The position numbers and the translations under genes are program-made. From NCBI RefSeq assembly GCF_003313505.1, contig NZ_QMHO01000002.1, forward strand, positions 377,976 to 441,975: 64,000 bases of DNA, written 5' to 3'. Shown here piece by piece: positions 33,722-42,976 of the stretch (position 1 is the stretch's first letter; each line of letters opens with the position of its first letter). The notes beneath the pieces were generated by a model. That model saw only the letters and a list, made by a program, of their open reading frames with translations. It had not been told where the DNA came from and did no database searches. This stretch comes from Pedobacter nanyangensis. Lineage in GTDB: Bacteria; Bacteroidota; Bacteroidia; Sphingobacteriales; Sphingobacteriaceae.

Positions 33722-35509
33722 ATGAAGCATATACGTAATTTTTGCATAATTGCACATATTGACCACGGTAAGAGTACCTTGGCCGACCGTTTATTAGAAT
33801 ATACCAACACGATTTCGCAGCGTGAGGCCCAGGCGCAGTTGTTGGACAACATGGATTTGGAGCGTGAGCGGGGCATTACCATTAAAAGCCACGCCATACA
33901 GATGAACTATAAACTGGATGGCGAGGAATATGTGTTTAACTTGATTGATACGCCAGGACACGTAGATTTTTCGTACGAGGTTTCGCGTTCTATTGCGGCC
34001 TGTGAGGGTGCGTTGCTTATTGTAGATGCTTCTCAAGGTATTCAGGCGCAAACCATTTCGAACCTTTACTTGGCCTTAGAGCATGATCTGGAAATTATTC
34101 CGATCTTGAATAAAATGGACTTACCTGGTGCGATGCCTGAGGAAGTAAAAGACCAAATTATTGATTTGATTGGCTGTGACAGAGATGATATTATTCCTGC
34201 ATCTGGTAAAACAGGTATGGGTATCCCCGATATTTTAAAAGCCATTGTGGAGCGTGTGCCTGCGCCAGTAGGTGACCCTGCGGCACCACTGCAAGCGTTA
34301 ATTTTTGACAGCGTTTTTAATTCTTTTAGAGGAATTATTGCCTACTATAAAGTGGTAAACGGCGAAATCAAAAAAGGTGACAAAGTAAGGTTTATCAATA
34401 CGGAAAGGCAATATATTGCTGATGAAGTAGGTATTTTAAAACTGGATATGGCTCCTCGTAACTCGGTAAAAACTGGCGATGTAGGCTATATCATTTCTGG
34501 AATTAAAGAAGCGCGTGAGGTAAAGGTTGGTGACACCATTACCACCGTAGAAAATGGTTCTACAGAAGGTATTCAAGGTTTTGAAGAGGTAAAGCCCATG
34601 GTATTTGCGGGTATTTATCCGGTAGATACCGAAGATTACGAAGAATTGAGGGAAGCGATGCACAAGTTGCAATTGAATGATGCTTCCATTGTGTTTGAGC
34701 CAGAAAGTTCGGCAGCTTTGGGCTTTGGTTTCCGTTGCGGTTTCTTGGGGATGCTGCACATGGAGATTATTCAGGAACGTTTGGAACGTGAATTTGACAT
34801 GACGGTAATTACTACCGTGCCCAACGTATCTTACAACGCTTACGGTACCAAGGGTGATATGTTTATTGTAAATAACCCTTCGGATTTGCCCGACCCAAGT
34901 AAATTGGACTATGTGGAAGAACCTTTTATTAAAGCAAATATCATTACCAAAGCGGAGTTTGTTGGGCCAGTTTTGAGTTTGTGTATCCAAAAACGCGGTA
35001 TCATCGTTAATCAATCGTATTTGACTTCGGACAGGGTTGAATTGATTTTTGAAATGCCAATGGGCGAGATTGTATTTGATTTCTACGATAAATTGAAAAC
35101 CATTTCTAAAGGTTATGCTTCGTTTGACTACCACCCTATTGGTTATCGCAAATCAGACCTGGTAAGATTAGATATGCTTTTAAACGAAGAACCCGTAGAT
35201 GCTTTGTCATCATTGATTCACCGTTCAAACGCTTACGATTTTGGCAAGAAGATTTGCGAGAAGTTGAAAGAGCTTTTACCTCGTCAGCAATTTGAAATTA
35301 AAATACAGGCTTCTATTGGAGCCAAAGTAATTGCCCGTGAAACCATTAGTGCCTTACGTAAAGACGTTACGGCAAAATGTTATGGGGGCGACATCTCGCG
35401 TAAGCGTAAACTGTTAGAAAAACAGAAAAAAGGTAAGAAACGTATGCGCCAAGTGGGCAATGTAGAAATACCTCAAAGTGCTTTCATGGCAGTGTTAAAA
35501 TTAGACTAA
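33722..35509 (+). CDS. lepA: Elongation factor 4 (LepA)
   Basis: A translational GTPase that acts on stalled or initiating ribosomes and is reported to back-translocate. GTPase motifs are all present: AHIDHGKST (P loop), RERGITI (switch I), DTPGHVDF (switch II), NKMDLPGA and SGKTG. Next come the beta-barrel domain 2, the EF-G-like domain [14 protein letters not shown], and the C-terminal domain unique to LepA ([20 protein letters not shown]). Its length of 595 residues is standard. folD follows after a perfect 20-bp inverted repeat. Confidence 0.97.
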   Translation: MKHIRNFCIIAHIDHGKSTLADRLLEYTNTISQREAQAQLLDNMDLERERGITIKSHAIQMNYKLDGEEYVFNLIDTPGHVDFSYEVSRSIAACEGALLIVDASQGIQAQTISNLYLALEHDLEIIPILNKMDLPGAMPEEVKDQIIDLIGCDRDDIIPASGKTGMGIPDILKAIVERVPAPVGDPAAPLQALIFDSVFNSFRGIIAYYKVVNGEIKKGDKVRFINTERQYIADEVGILKLDMAPRNSVKTGDVGYIISGIKEAREVKVGDTITTVENGSTEGIQGFEEVKPMVFAGIYPVDTEDYEELREAMHKLQLNDASIVFEPESSAALGFGFRCGFLGMLHMEIIQERLEREFDMTVITTVPNVSYNAYGTKGDMFIVNNPSDLPDPSKLDYVEEPFIKANIITKAEFVGPVLSLCIQKRGIIVNQSYLTSDRVELIFEMPMGEIVFDFYDKLKTISKGYASFDYHPIGYRKSDLVRLDMLLNEEPVDALSSLIHRSNAYDFGKKICEKLKELLPRQQFEIKIQASIGAKVIARETISALRKDVTAKCYGGDISRKRKLLEKQKKGKKRMRQVGNVEIPQSAFMAVLKLD

Positions 35510-35525
35510 CTTGACATTTAGATAT

Positions 35526-35574
35526 TAGTAGTTAGTATTTAGATAACTACACCCTATCTAAATACTAACTACTA
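35526..35574. repeat. Perfect 20-bp inverted repeat between lepA and folD
   Basis: TAGTAGTTAGTATTTAGATA at 35526-35545 is matched exactly by its reverse complement at 35555-35574, with a 9-base loop. It is AT-rich and has no T tract, so a classical terminator is not certain. Related TACTAAATACTAA words occur near 40626 and 58452. Confidence 0.8.
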
Positions 35575-35593
35575 AATACTTAATACCCAACCA

Positions 35594-36472
35594 ATGCAAT
35601 TATTAGACGGAAAATACGTATCAGAAAAAGTTAAAGTACAAATAGCCGAAGAAGCAGCTCAATTTTTAAGCGAAACAGGTAGAAAACCTCATTTGGTTGC
35701 CATTTTAGTGGGTAACGATGGTGGTAGCGAAACTTATGTAGCGAGCAAGATGAAGAACTGCGAAAAGGTTGGCTTTAAGTCTTCTTTATATCGCTATGAC
35801 AGTACCGTAACCGAAGCTGAATTGCTGGATAAGGTTAGAGAAATTAACGCTGATGACGATGTTGACGGTTTAATTGTTCAATTGCCATTGCCTAAACACA
35901 TTGATCCAGAAAAGGTTACCGAAGCGATTGATCCTAAAAAAGATGTAGATGGCTTCCACCCTATTAATTTGGGTAGGATGATGCGCAATTTACCTTGCTA
36001 TATTCCCGCTACACCGTATGGTATTTTGTTGATGTTGCAGGCTTATGATATTGATACTACAGGCATGCACTGCGTAGTAGTGGGTCGTAGCAATATTGTA
36101 GGTAGCCCAATGAGCGTTTTGATGGCTCGTAATGCCAATCCGGGAAACTGTACCGTTACATTAACCCATAGCAAAACCAAAGATTTAAAAGAGCAAGTTT
36201 TACAAGCCGATATCATTATTGCCGCCATTGGTAAAAAGAACTTCATCACGGCTGACATGGTGAAACCTGGCGCTATTGTAATTGATGTGGGCATCAACAG
36301 AGAAACCTCCACGGAAACCAAATCGGGCTATAAACTATATGGCGATGTAGATTTTGAAAATGTAGCGCCCAAGTCTTCTTATATTACGCCGGTTCCTGGT
36401 GGCGTAGGTTTAATGACTATCGTTGGTTTATTGAAAAATACATTGGCCTCTGCAAGGAAAGAGATCTATTAA
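35594..36472 (+). CDS. folD: Bifunctional methylenetetrahydrofolate dehydrogenase/cyclohydrolase
   Basis: FolD interconverts 5,10-methylene- and 10-formyl-tetrahydrofolate, supplying one-carbon units for purines and formyl-Met-tRNA. The catalytic Tyr and Lys are in [26 protein letters not shown] and the Asp of KDVDGFHP line the folate site. [16 protein letters not shown] is the dinucleotide-binding loop, and [10 protein letters not shown] is the C-terminal signature. It has 292 residues, as usual. A 15-bp inverted repeat lies between it and the convergent Rieske gene. Confidence 0.96.
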   Translation: MQLLDGKYVSEKVKVQIAEEAAQFLSETGRKPHLVAILVGNDGGSETYVASKMKNCEKVGFKSSLYRYDSTVTEAELLDKVREINADDDVDGLIVQLPLPKHIDPEKVTEAIDPKKDVDGFHPINLGRMMRNLPCYIPATPYGILLMLQAYDIDTTGMHCVVVGRSNIVGSPMSVLMARNANPGNCTVTLTHSKTKDLKEQVLQADIIIAAIGKKNFITADMVKPGAIVIDVGINRETSTETKSGYKLYGDVDFENVAPKSSYITPVPGGVGLMTIVGLLKNTLASARKEIY

Positions 36473-36487
36473 GATTTAAACCACCTA

Positions 36488-36540
36488 CACCTAAGAACAT
36501 TTTAGTTTTATCGCACATGCTACTTAAATGTTCTTAGGTG
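36488..36540. terminator. Bidirectional hairpin between folD and the Rieske gene
   Basis: A perfect 15-bp inverted repeat (CACCTAAGAACATTT at 36488-36502, AAATGTTCTTAGGTG at 36526-36540) with a 23-base loop lies between two convergent genes. It lacks a strong T tract, so efficient termination is inferred from position. Confidence 0.5.
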
Positions 36541-36559
36541 TCTAAGGTGTCTCGAAAAT

Positions 36560-36889
36560 TCAACTAAACAACCTCCTCCAAAAACTCTCTTTCAAGCCAA
36601 TATAAACACCATCTGCTCTTTCTTCTACAGGATATATGTCAATATAATCTCCTTGGCCTGCTGCTCCCCTGCCCGTTTGCAAGCTGTATTCATAACGATG
36701 TATGGGGCAAATGATATGACCATTTTTGCACCAGCCCCCGCTTAGAATGCCGCCTGCGTGTGGACAAGTGTTTTGCACTGCATAAAGGTTATTTTCGTGT
36801 CTTACCAAGCATATTTTTCTCCCTTCTAACTTGATGAGTGTTACAAAATCTTCCTTTGGGATTTCGATATCAAGTTTAGTCCACTTCAT
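36560..36889 (-). CDS. Small Rieske-type [2Fe-2S] ferredoxin
   Basis: A single-domain Rieske protein of 109 residues. The cluster ligands are Cys42 and His44 in TCPHAGG and Cys61 and His64 in CPIHRYEYS. No membrane segment is present, so it should be a soluble electron carrier, like the ferredoxin subunits of dioxygenase or nitrite-reductase systems. No partner oxygenase or reductase lies next to it: folD is convergent and queE is divergent. The C-terminal end KESFWRRLFS is basic and aromatic. The partner remains unknown. Confidence 0.9.
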   Translation of the reverse strand: MKWTKLDIEIPKEDFVTLIKLEGRKICLVRHENNLYAVQNTCPHAGGILSGGWCKNGHIICPIHRYEYSLQTGRGAAGQGDYIDIYPVEERADGVYIGLKESFWRRLFS

Positions 36890-36949
36890 TAATCAATTAA
36901 AATTACTTTAGCAAGATACAGAACTTATGATATTTATGGCATAATTATT

Positions 36950-36957
36950 TACCTTTG
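36950..36957 (+). promoter_or_regulatory. -7 box of queE
   Basis: TACCTTTG matches TAnnTTTG exactly and ends 12 bases before the queE ATG. No standard -33 TTG is visible. Confidence 0.45.
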
Positions 36958-36969
36958 TGCCCTTAATTT

Positions 36970-37593
36970 ATGGCACATCAAATACCAGAAGACGGCACAT
37001 TGCTTCCTTTAATGGAAGAATTTTACACCATACAGGGTGAAGGTTTCAACACAGGTAAAGCGGCTTATTTTATCCGCTTGGGAGGTTGCGACGTAGGTTG
37101 CCATTGGTGTGATGTAAAGGAAAGCTGGGATGCGGAGCTTCATCCATTAACTACCGCTGATGAAATTGCAGCTAAGGCGGCTATTTATCCGGGAAAAGCG
37201 GTGGTGGTAACCGGTGGCGAGCCTTTGATTTATAATTTAGATTATTTAACCAAAAAACTTCAAGACCAGGGAATTTTAACCTTCATTGAAACTTCGGGTG
37301 CTTATCCGCTCTCGGGTTCATGGGATTGGATTTGCCTTTCTCCTAAAAAGTTTAAAGCGCCTAGACCTGATATCGCACCCTTTGCAAATGAGCTAAAGGT
37401 AATTGTGTTTAACAAAAGTGACTTTGAATGGGCCGAGAAATATGCTGAAATGGTTGGGCCTAACTGTAAGCTATATCTGCAACCGGAGTGGTCAAAGGCC
37501 AAAACGGTAACTCCGTTGATTGTGGATTACGTAATGGCCAATCCGAAGTGGGAAATTTCGCTACAAACGCACAAATTCCTGAATATCCCATAG
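36970..37593 (+). CDS. queE: 7-carboxy-7-deazaguanine synthase (radical SAM)
   Basis: QueE converts 6-carboxy-tetrahydropterin to 7-carboxy-7-deazaguanine on the way to preQ0 and queuosine in tRNA. It is a compact radical SAM enzyme of 207 residues. The [4Fe-4S] cluster cysteines are 40, 44 and 47 in GGCDVGCHWCD, the standard CxxxCxxC spacing. EFYTIQGEGFNTGKAAYFIR precedes it and VVTGGEPL is the SAM-binding GGE motif. QueC, QueD and QueF are not in this window. The transporter at 28196 may supply the same pathway from outside. Confidence 0.93.
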   Translation: MAHQIPEDGTLLPLMEEFYTIQGEGFNTGKAAYFIRLGGCDVGCHWCDVKESWDAELHPLTTADEIAAKAAIYPGKAVVVTGGEPLIYNLDYLTKKLQDQGILTFIETSGAYPLSGSWDWICLSPKKFKAPRPDIAPFANELKVIVFNKSDFEWAEKYAEMVGPNCKLYLQPEWSKAKTVTPLIVDYVMANPKWEISLQTHKFLNIP

Positions 37594-37700
37594 CTTATTG
37601 CATTGCTATTTTGTTTTATTGTTGCTAACTTGCTTCACTGAATTCCGTTTGGCTTTAAAAACTGTTTAAAATAGAAAAGTAACGATATAGTCACCTTGAG

Positions 37701-37767
37701 GCTGCTTCGTTCCTCGCAGTGACGATTCTATTCACTTCTTTGCGAGAGGTTACGACGAAGCAATCTC
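37701..37767. repeat. Inverted pair of TGCGAGG..CGAAGC repeat units
   Basis: GCTGCTTCGTTCCTCGCAGT (37701-37720) and TGCGAGAGGTTACGACGAAG followed by CAATCTC (37741-37767) are inverted copies of the unit seen at 47672. They fill much of the 241-base gap between queE and the next gene. Confidence 0.65.
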
Positions 37768-37834
37768 ATAGTTATGGAGATTATTTTAGCGAAATTTAAA
37801 TAGTGCTTAGCCTTTCGAGTTAAAATCATGTGAT

Positions 37835-39721
37835 ATGCGCAAGTTCCTTCTGATATTTCTTTGTTTAAGCCAATTTGCATACGGTCAATCTACCATTAAA
37901 AAAGCGCAAACCAGTTTTGAGGATGCCCAGCAGTATGTAAGGCAAAATGTTTTTGACGAAGCAATTAAATATCTAAATGATGCGGTAAAAGCAGATCCTA
38001 AGTTCCAACGAGCCTATTTGCAGCTTGGTGATATTTACAAAAGACTTAGGAATACGCAAAAAGCGAAGGAAAACTATCGATTGGCGGTAAAATCTGCCGC
38101 GGTAGAAAATGCTAATGTTTATTTCAATTTAGGGGAAACAGAACTGCAAACAGGTGATTATAAGGAGGCCAAGCAGAACTTCGAACTCTTTTTGGCCCAC
38201 GCTGCAAATGCCGATCAAAAATTCAGGGACAAAGCCCAAAAGTATATCGCCGATTGTAATTTTTCTATGGAAGCGATTAAAAAGCCCGTGCCTTACGAGC
38301 CGTTTAATATGGGTTTTTATGTAAACAGCGAACATCGCGACTATTTTCCTGCGCTTACTGCCGATGGGCAACAGATCATCTTTACCAGAAACATTCAAGG
38401 TAACGAAGATTTTTATACTTCCGTAAAGAAAAATGGCGAGTGGCAAAAAGCGGCATCCTTAAGTGAGAATATCAATACCCCAAATTTTAATGAGGGTGCT
38501 CAATCCATATCGCCTGATGGCAGGTATTTGTTTTTCACCAGCTGTAACCGGCCTGATGGTGCAGGGCGTTGTGATTTATATGTTTGTCGCCGCGAAGGTA
38601 AAGATTGGAGTGCACCCGTGAATTTAGGGCCAACCATTAATACGCCAGAATGGGAATCGCAACCTTCTATCAGTGCTGATGGCAGTACGTTGTATTTTCT
38701 GAGCAATAGGAATGGTGGTTTTGGGGGTTACGACATCTGGAAATCTGTAATGAATGATGAAGGCCAATGGACTACGCCTACCAATTTAGGGCCTAACATC
38801 AATACACCTTATGATGAAGCCACTCCTTTTATCCACCCAGATGGTAAAACCCTATATTTTTCGTCGGATGGTTGGCCGGGTTTTGGTCAAAAGGATATTT
38901 TTTACAGCAAACTACAGGCAGATGGTACATTTGCCAAGCCTATCAATTTAGGTTATCCTATCAATACTTTTAATGATGAATTTGGCTTTGTGGTGAGTGC
39001 CGACGGAAAGGAAGGGTTATTTTCTTCTAACTTAAGTGGTGGTTTTGGTGATGTAGATATTTACCGTTTCAAATTGCCAGAAAACCTAAAACCTAACCCT
39101 GTTACTTATGTGAAGGGCATTATTAGGGATAGAGAAACGAAAGAAACCTTGGAAGCTTCTGTTTTAATCATCAATTTAAAAACTAAGGAGGCTGCCTACA
39201 ATGAATATACGGATAAAAGCACAGGCGATTTTATGGCGGTAATGCCTGCCAATGAGCAATATTCGTTTAATATTTTGGCTGATGGCTATCTGCTCTATTC
39301 AAACCATTACGATATTAAACCTACGGACGCCAACAAACCTTACGAGGTGGAGATTTTGTTAGATAAAATTAGTATAGGCAGTAAAGTATTGCTGAATAAC
39401 ATCTTCTTCGACACCAATAAATACGAGCTTTTACCTGCTTCGATGGTGGAGCTGAACCTGCTTGCCGAAACGCTCAAGAGCAATGCAACCATGACCATAG
39501 AAATACAGGGCCATACGGATAATGTTGGGGAAGTAAAAGCCAATCAGAAACTTTCAGAAAACAGGGCGAAAGCAGTGTATGATTATTTGATTGCAAAAGG
39601 AATTGACAAAAAGCAACTTACTTATAAAGGTTACGGCGAAGAAAAGCCTGCTTTTGACAATACTACGGAAGAAGGAAGGCAGAAAAATAGAAGAACCGAG
39701 TTTTTAGTGGTTAAAATATAG
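37835..39721 (+). CDS. TPR / PD40 propeller / OmpA protein, PorE-like
   Basis: An exported 628-residue protein that should link the outer membrane or its complexes to peptidoglycan. After a signal peptide (MRKFLLIFLCLSQFAYG) come tetratricopeptide repeats at about 25-135, a beta-propeller of PD40/WD40-like repeats at about 150-415 (repeating FTSCNRPDG- and YFLSNRNGGFGGYDIW-type blades), a short carboxypeptidase-regulatory-like domain at about 425-505, and an OmpA peptidoglycan-binding domain at 515-628 (GHTDNVG, LSENRAKAVYDYL, NRRTEF). PorE of the type IX secretion system has this same order. No lipobox is evident and no other T9SS gene is nearby, so PorE identity is not proven. Confidence 0.88.
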   Translation: MRKFLLIFLCLSQFAYGQSTIKKAQTSFEDAQQYVRQNVFDEAIKYLNDAVKADPKFQRAYLQLGDIYKRLRNTQKAKENYRLAVKSAAVENANVYFNLGETELQTGDYKEAKQNFELFLAHAANADQKFRDKAQKYIADCNFSMEAIKKPVPYEPFNMGFYVNSEHRDYFPALTADGQQIIFTRNIQGNEDFYTSVKKNGEWQKAASLSENINTPNFNEGAQSISPDGRYLFFTSCNRPDGAGRCDLYVCRREGKDWSAPVNLGPTINTPEWESQPSISADGSTLYFLSNRNGGFGGYDIWKSVMNDEGQWTTPTNLGPNINTPYDEATPFIHPDGKTLYFSSDGWPGFGQKDIFYSKLQADGTFAKPINLGYPINTFNDEFGFVVSADGKEGLFSSNLSGGFGDVDIYRFKLPENLKPNPVTYVKGIIRDRETKETLEASVLIINLKTKEAAYNEYTDKSTGDFMAVMPANEQYSFNILADGYLLYSNHYDIKPTDANKPYEVEILLDKISIGSKVLLNNIFFDTNKYELLPASMVELNLLAETLKSNATMTIEIQGHTDNVGEVKANQKLSENRAKAVYDYLIAKGIDKKQLTYKGYGEEKPAFDNTTEEGRQKNRRTEFLVVKI

Positions 39722-39724
39722 TTC

Positions 39725-39800
39725 TTTCTGTCATTCTGAGCTTAGCGATGAATCTGCTAGATATTTATCAGCGGTTCCTCTTGCCTCGGAATGACAGAAA
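39725..39800. repeat. Inverted repeat of the TGTCATTCTGAG type between convergent genes
   Basis: TTTCTGTCATTCTGAG (39725-39740) and its reverse complement with one mismatch (39785-39800) bracket 44 bases. The arms belong to the dispersed GTCAT..ATGAC repeat type. It separates the PorE-like gene from convergent kdsA. Confidence 0.65.
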
Positions 39801-39804
39801 ACAT

Positions 39805-40617
39805 CTATAAAACAGCCTGCCTAATCTTAATCAGTTTTACCAGTAAATCTTCTAATAATGCCAAGTTCAACATATTGGCACCATCAGATTTTGCGTTTGC
39901 TGGGTCGGGATGGGTTTCAATAAACAAGCCATCTGCTCCAACTGCAATGGCAGCTTTGGCAATGGTGGTAATGAGTTCAGGTTTACCGCCAGTAACCCCA
40001 CTACTTTGATTAGGTTGTTGTAAGGAATGTGTACAATCCATCACTACAGGCACCCCAAAACTTTGCATTTCAGGCAAACCTCTGTAGTCAACAATTAAAT
40101 CCTGATAACCAAAGGTATTTCCTCTATCGGTTAAAATCACTTTCTGATTTCCCGCCTCCTGTATTTTTTCTACGGCAAATTTCATGGAACCCGCCGAAAG
40201 AAATTGTCCTTTTTTTACGTTTACCACTTTGCCAGTAGCTGCAGCAGCTAACAACAAATCTGTTTGACGGCAAAGAAAAGCTGGAATTTGAAGTACGTCA
40301 ACATAGGCTGCAGCCATTGCCGCCTCGTCACTTTCATGGATATCTGTAACGGTAGGTACATTGAACTCTCTGCCTACTTTTTCCAATATCTTAAGGGCCT
40401 TCTCATCTCCTATTCCTGTAAATGAACTGCCTTTGCTTCTGTTCGCTTTTCGGTAAGAGCCTTTAAAAATATAAGGGATGTTTAACTTATCAGTAATGGT
40501 GACTATTTTCTCGGCAATGCGTAAAGCTATTTCTTCGCCTTCAATGGCACAAGGGCCAGCCATTAAAAAGAAATTGTTACTATCTGTATGTTTTAATTTA
40601 TCTAAGTAGTTTATCAT
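39805..40617 (-). CDS. kdsA: 3-deoxy-8-phosphooctulonate (KDO-8-P) synthase
   Basis: KdsA condenses arabinose 5-phosphate with phosphoenolpyruvate to make KDO-8-phosphate for the lipopolysaccharide core. Characteristic motifs are FFLMAGPCAIEGE, FKGSYRKANRSKGSSFTGIG, VTDIHE, LQIPAFLCRQTDLL, NVKKGQFLS and DCTHSLQQPNQSSGVTGG. The Cys of PAFLC is not diagnostic of metal use. It has 270 residues, normal for the family. Its substrate is made by KdsD, encoded 2.4 kb away at 42977, with recQ between. Confidence 0.96.
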   Translation of the reverse strand: MINYLDKLKHTDSNNFFLMAGPCAIEGEEIALRIAEKIVTITDKLNIPYIFKGSYRKANRSKGSSFTGIGDEKALKILEKVGREFNVPTVTDIHESDEAAMAAAYVDVLQIPAFLCRQTDLLLAAAATGKVVNVKKGQFLSAGSMKFAVEKIQEAGNQKVILTDRGNTFGYQDLIVDYRGLPEMQSFGVPVVMDCTHSLQQPNQSSGVTGGKPELITTIAKAAIAVGADGLFIETHPDPANAKSDGANMLNLALLEDLLVKLIKIRQAVL

Positions 40618-40625
40618 TTTCGTTT

Positions 40626-40658
40626 TTAGTATTAAGTATTTAGATATTGGTATTTAGA
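40626..40658. repeat. TAGTATTTAG-type AT-rich repeat upstream of kdsA
   Basis: TTAGTATTAAGTATTTAGAT and a following TATTTAGA share words with the perfect inverted repeat at 35526. It lies in the short gap between recQ and kdsA, 9 bases before the kdsA start. Confidence 0.4.
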
Positions 40659-40699
40659 CTTTCTTATAGCCGAGACAAAAAAGTCTTAAGATGCACCAT

Positions 40700-42889
40700 C
40701 TAATTTCCTAACTCGCTCATGAATTTAATGCGCATGAGCTGGATTTCTTCTCTGGTATAATCAGTTTCACCCAGATCTCTCAAGGCTAAATCTATGGAAT
40801 CGGTATCTGCGGATTGGAAGTAGTCAAAAACTTCATCTTGTCTATCTTCATCAATCATTTCATCGATGTAATAAGTTAAATTAAGTTTTGTGCCAGAGTT
40901 CACAATAGCTTCTACTTCTTTGATTACATCCGCGTAGGTAATCCCCTTTGAGCGTGCAATATCTTCCAAACCAATCTGCCTATCAATATTTTGAATAATG
41001 GACACCTTTAAGGCAGACTTATTTGCTTGAGTTTTGATCACCAAATCCACTGGTCTGTCGATATCATTATCCTCTACATATTTTTTGATCAGCTCGATAA
41101 AAGGTGCGCCAAATTTAAGTGCCTTACCATTGCCAACGCCTGAAATCTGCTTTAGTTCGTCGCTGGTAACTGGATAATGCGTACACATTTCCTCCAACGA
41201 GGGGTCCTGAAACACCACAAAAGGAGGTACGTTCTTCTGCTTTGCAATTTTTTTACGCAAGTCCTTTAGCAACTGTAACAACTGGGTGTCCAGTGCCCCA
41301 GTGGCTTGTTTGATATCATCTTCGTCTTCATCGCCAGCTGTATCAACAATTTCGTTTAATATAAATTTCAAGCTATACGGACTTTCTATAAACTCACGTC
41401 CTATTTTGGTAAGTTTTAAAAGGCCGTAGTTGTCGATATCTTTGGCCAAAAAATTATTGAGTACCGCTTGTCTGAGCAATGATTTCCATAAGTTTTCACC
41501 ATCGGCTTTACCGGAACCAAACTCAGGGAGTTTACTGTGCTCATAAGCAATGGTCTGCGCAGTTTCGTAGCCCATAAAAACATTGATCAAGTGCGCATCA
41601 TCAAATTTTTCGCCACTGGTTTCAACCAATTTCAGCAGTGTCAACAACTTATCTTCGGCCTCAAACTGTTGTTTCGGCTTTTTGCAATTGTCGCACATGC
41701 AGTTACAGCCGGTTTCATTGAAATTTTCGCCAAAATAATGAAGAATTTGCTTTCTCCTACAAACAGAAGACTCGGCATAGTCTATCACTTCCTTCAAAAT
41801 CTGGGTACCAATTTCACGCTCTGAAACAGGTTTGTCTTTCATGAATTTGGCCAGTTTTTCCACGTCTTTCTGCGAATAAAAGGCAATACAAACGCCCTCT
41901 CCTCCGTCACGTCCAGCTCTTCCGGTTTCCTGGTAATATCCCTCCATACTTTTTGGTACGTCATGATGGATTACAAACCTTACATCGGGCTTGTCAATTC
42001 CCATTCCAAAGGCAATTGTGGCCACAATAACCTCCACGTCTTCCATTAAAAATTTGTCCTGGGTATCTGCCCTTACTTTTGGTTCCAGCCCGGCATGGTA
42101 AGGCAAGGCTTTAATGCCATTGATATTCAATGTTTCAGCTACTTCCTCAACCTTTTTCCTGCTTAAACAATAAATAATCCCCGATTTTCCGGGGTTATAT
42201 TTTACATATTTAATTATTTCCTTGGTGATATTTTTTTTGGGACGGATCTCATAAAATAGGTTTGGCCTATTGAAAGAAGACTTGAATAAAGTTGCATCCG
42301 TCATGCCCAAGTTTTTGATGATATCCTGTTGCACCTTGGGCGTAGCGGTAGCGGTTAACGCAATAATTGGGATATTTTCACCTAATCCGGCAATTACCTG
42401 CCTAATCTTCCTGTATTCCGGTCTAAAATCATGTCCCCACTCGGAAATACAATGCGCTTCATCTACGGCAACAAAAGAAATTTTCAATAATCTCAAAAAC
42501 TCTACATTCTCTTGTTTTGATAAGGACTCGGGTGCTACGTACAACAGTTTGGTTTGCCCGTTCAACAAATCGGTTTTTACCTGCGTAATTTCCGATTTGG
42601 TTAACGATGAATTTAAAAAATGTGCGATACTATCGCTACCACCAAATGCTCTAATCTGATCTACTTGATTTTTCATCAAGGCTATCAATGGAGAAATAAC
42701 AATGGCGGTTCCCTCGCTCATTAAAGCGGGCAATTGGTAACAAATGGATTTTCCTCCACCCGTTGGCATAATTACAAATGTATTTTTTCCCTCTAATATG
42801 TTGGTAATGATCGATTCTTGATCACCCTTAAAATTATCGAAACCGAAGAATGTTTGAAGGTTATCAAATAAAGACTTCTTGACGTCCAT
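40700..42889 (-). CDS. recQ: ATP-dependent DNA helicase RecQ
   Basis: A 3'-5' superfamily 2 helicase for recombination and replication repair. The start is the ATG giving MDVKKSLFDNLQTFFGF; a TTG 12 codons earlier would add only polar residues. Motifs: Walker A MPTGGGKSICYQLP, Walker B VDEAHCISEWGHDFRPEY, ATATPK, and motif VI QETGRAGRDG. The RQC zinc site has cysteines in SSVCRRKQILHYFG and CNCMCDNCKKP. An HRDC domain follows (about residues 510-590), and the C-terminus has a winged-helix-like part (IGLEDIARSKGITYADVIKE). It has 729 residues. kdsD is divergent, 87 bases away. Confidence 0.95.
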   Translation of the reverse strand: MDVKKSLFDNLQTFFGFDNFKGDQESIITNILEGKNTFVIMPTGGGKSICYQLPALMSEGTAIVISPLIALMKNQVDQIRAFGGSDSIAHFLNSSLTKSEITQVKTDLLNGQTKLLYVAPESLSKQENVEFLRLLKISFVAVDEAHCISEWGHDFRPEYRKIRQVIAGLGENIPIIALTATATPKVQQDIIKNLGMTDATLFKSSFNRPNLFYEIRPKKNITKEIIKYVKYNPGKSGIIYCLSRKKVEEVAETLNINGIKALPYHAGLEPKVRADTQDKFLMEDVEVIVATIAFGMGIDKPDVRFVIHHDVPKSMEGYYQETGRAGRDGGEGVCIAFYSQKDVEKLAKFMKDKPVSEREIGTQILKEVIDYAESSVCRRKQILHYFGENFNETGCNCMCDNCKKPKQQFEAEDKLLTLLKLVETSGEKFDDAHLINVFMGYETAQTIAYEHSKLPEFGSGKADGENLWKSLLRQAVLNNFLAKDIDNYGLLKLTKIGREFIESPYSLKFILNEIVDTAGDEDEDDIKQATGALDTQLLQLLKDLRKKIAKQKNVPPFVVFQDPSLEEMCTHYPVTSDELKQISGVGNGKALKFGAPFIELIKKYVEDNDIDRPVDLVIKTQANKSALKVSIIQNIDRQIGLEDIARSKGITYADVIKEVEAIVNSGTKLNLTYYIDEMIDEDRQDEVFDYFQSADTDSIDLALRDLGETDYTREEIQLMRIKFMSELGN

Positions 42890-42976
42890 TTCCTGTGCTG
42901 AATATTGTGTGCTATTATTGTTCAAAATAACATAATTTTGCAGTAATTAAAGTATTAATTTACTAATAAATTCTCT

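Noticed and set aside
37835-39721. Calling the OmpA/TPR/PD40 gene porE outright
   Set aside because: The architecture fits but there is no lipobox and no T9SS neighbour, and paralogues with the same architecture are common in Bacteroidota.
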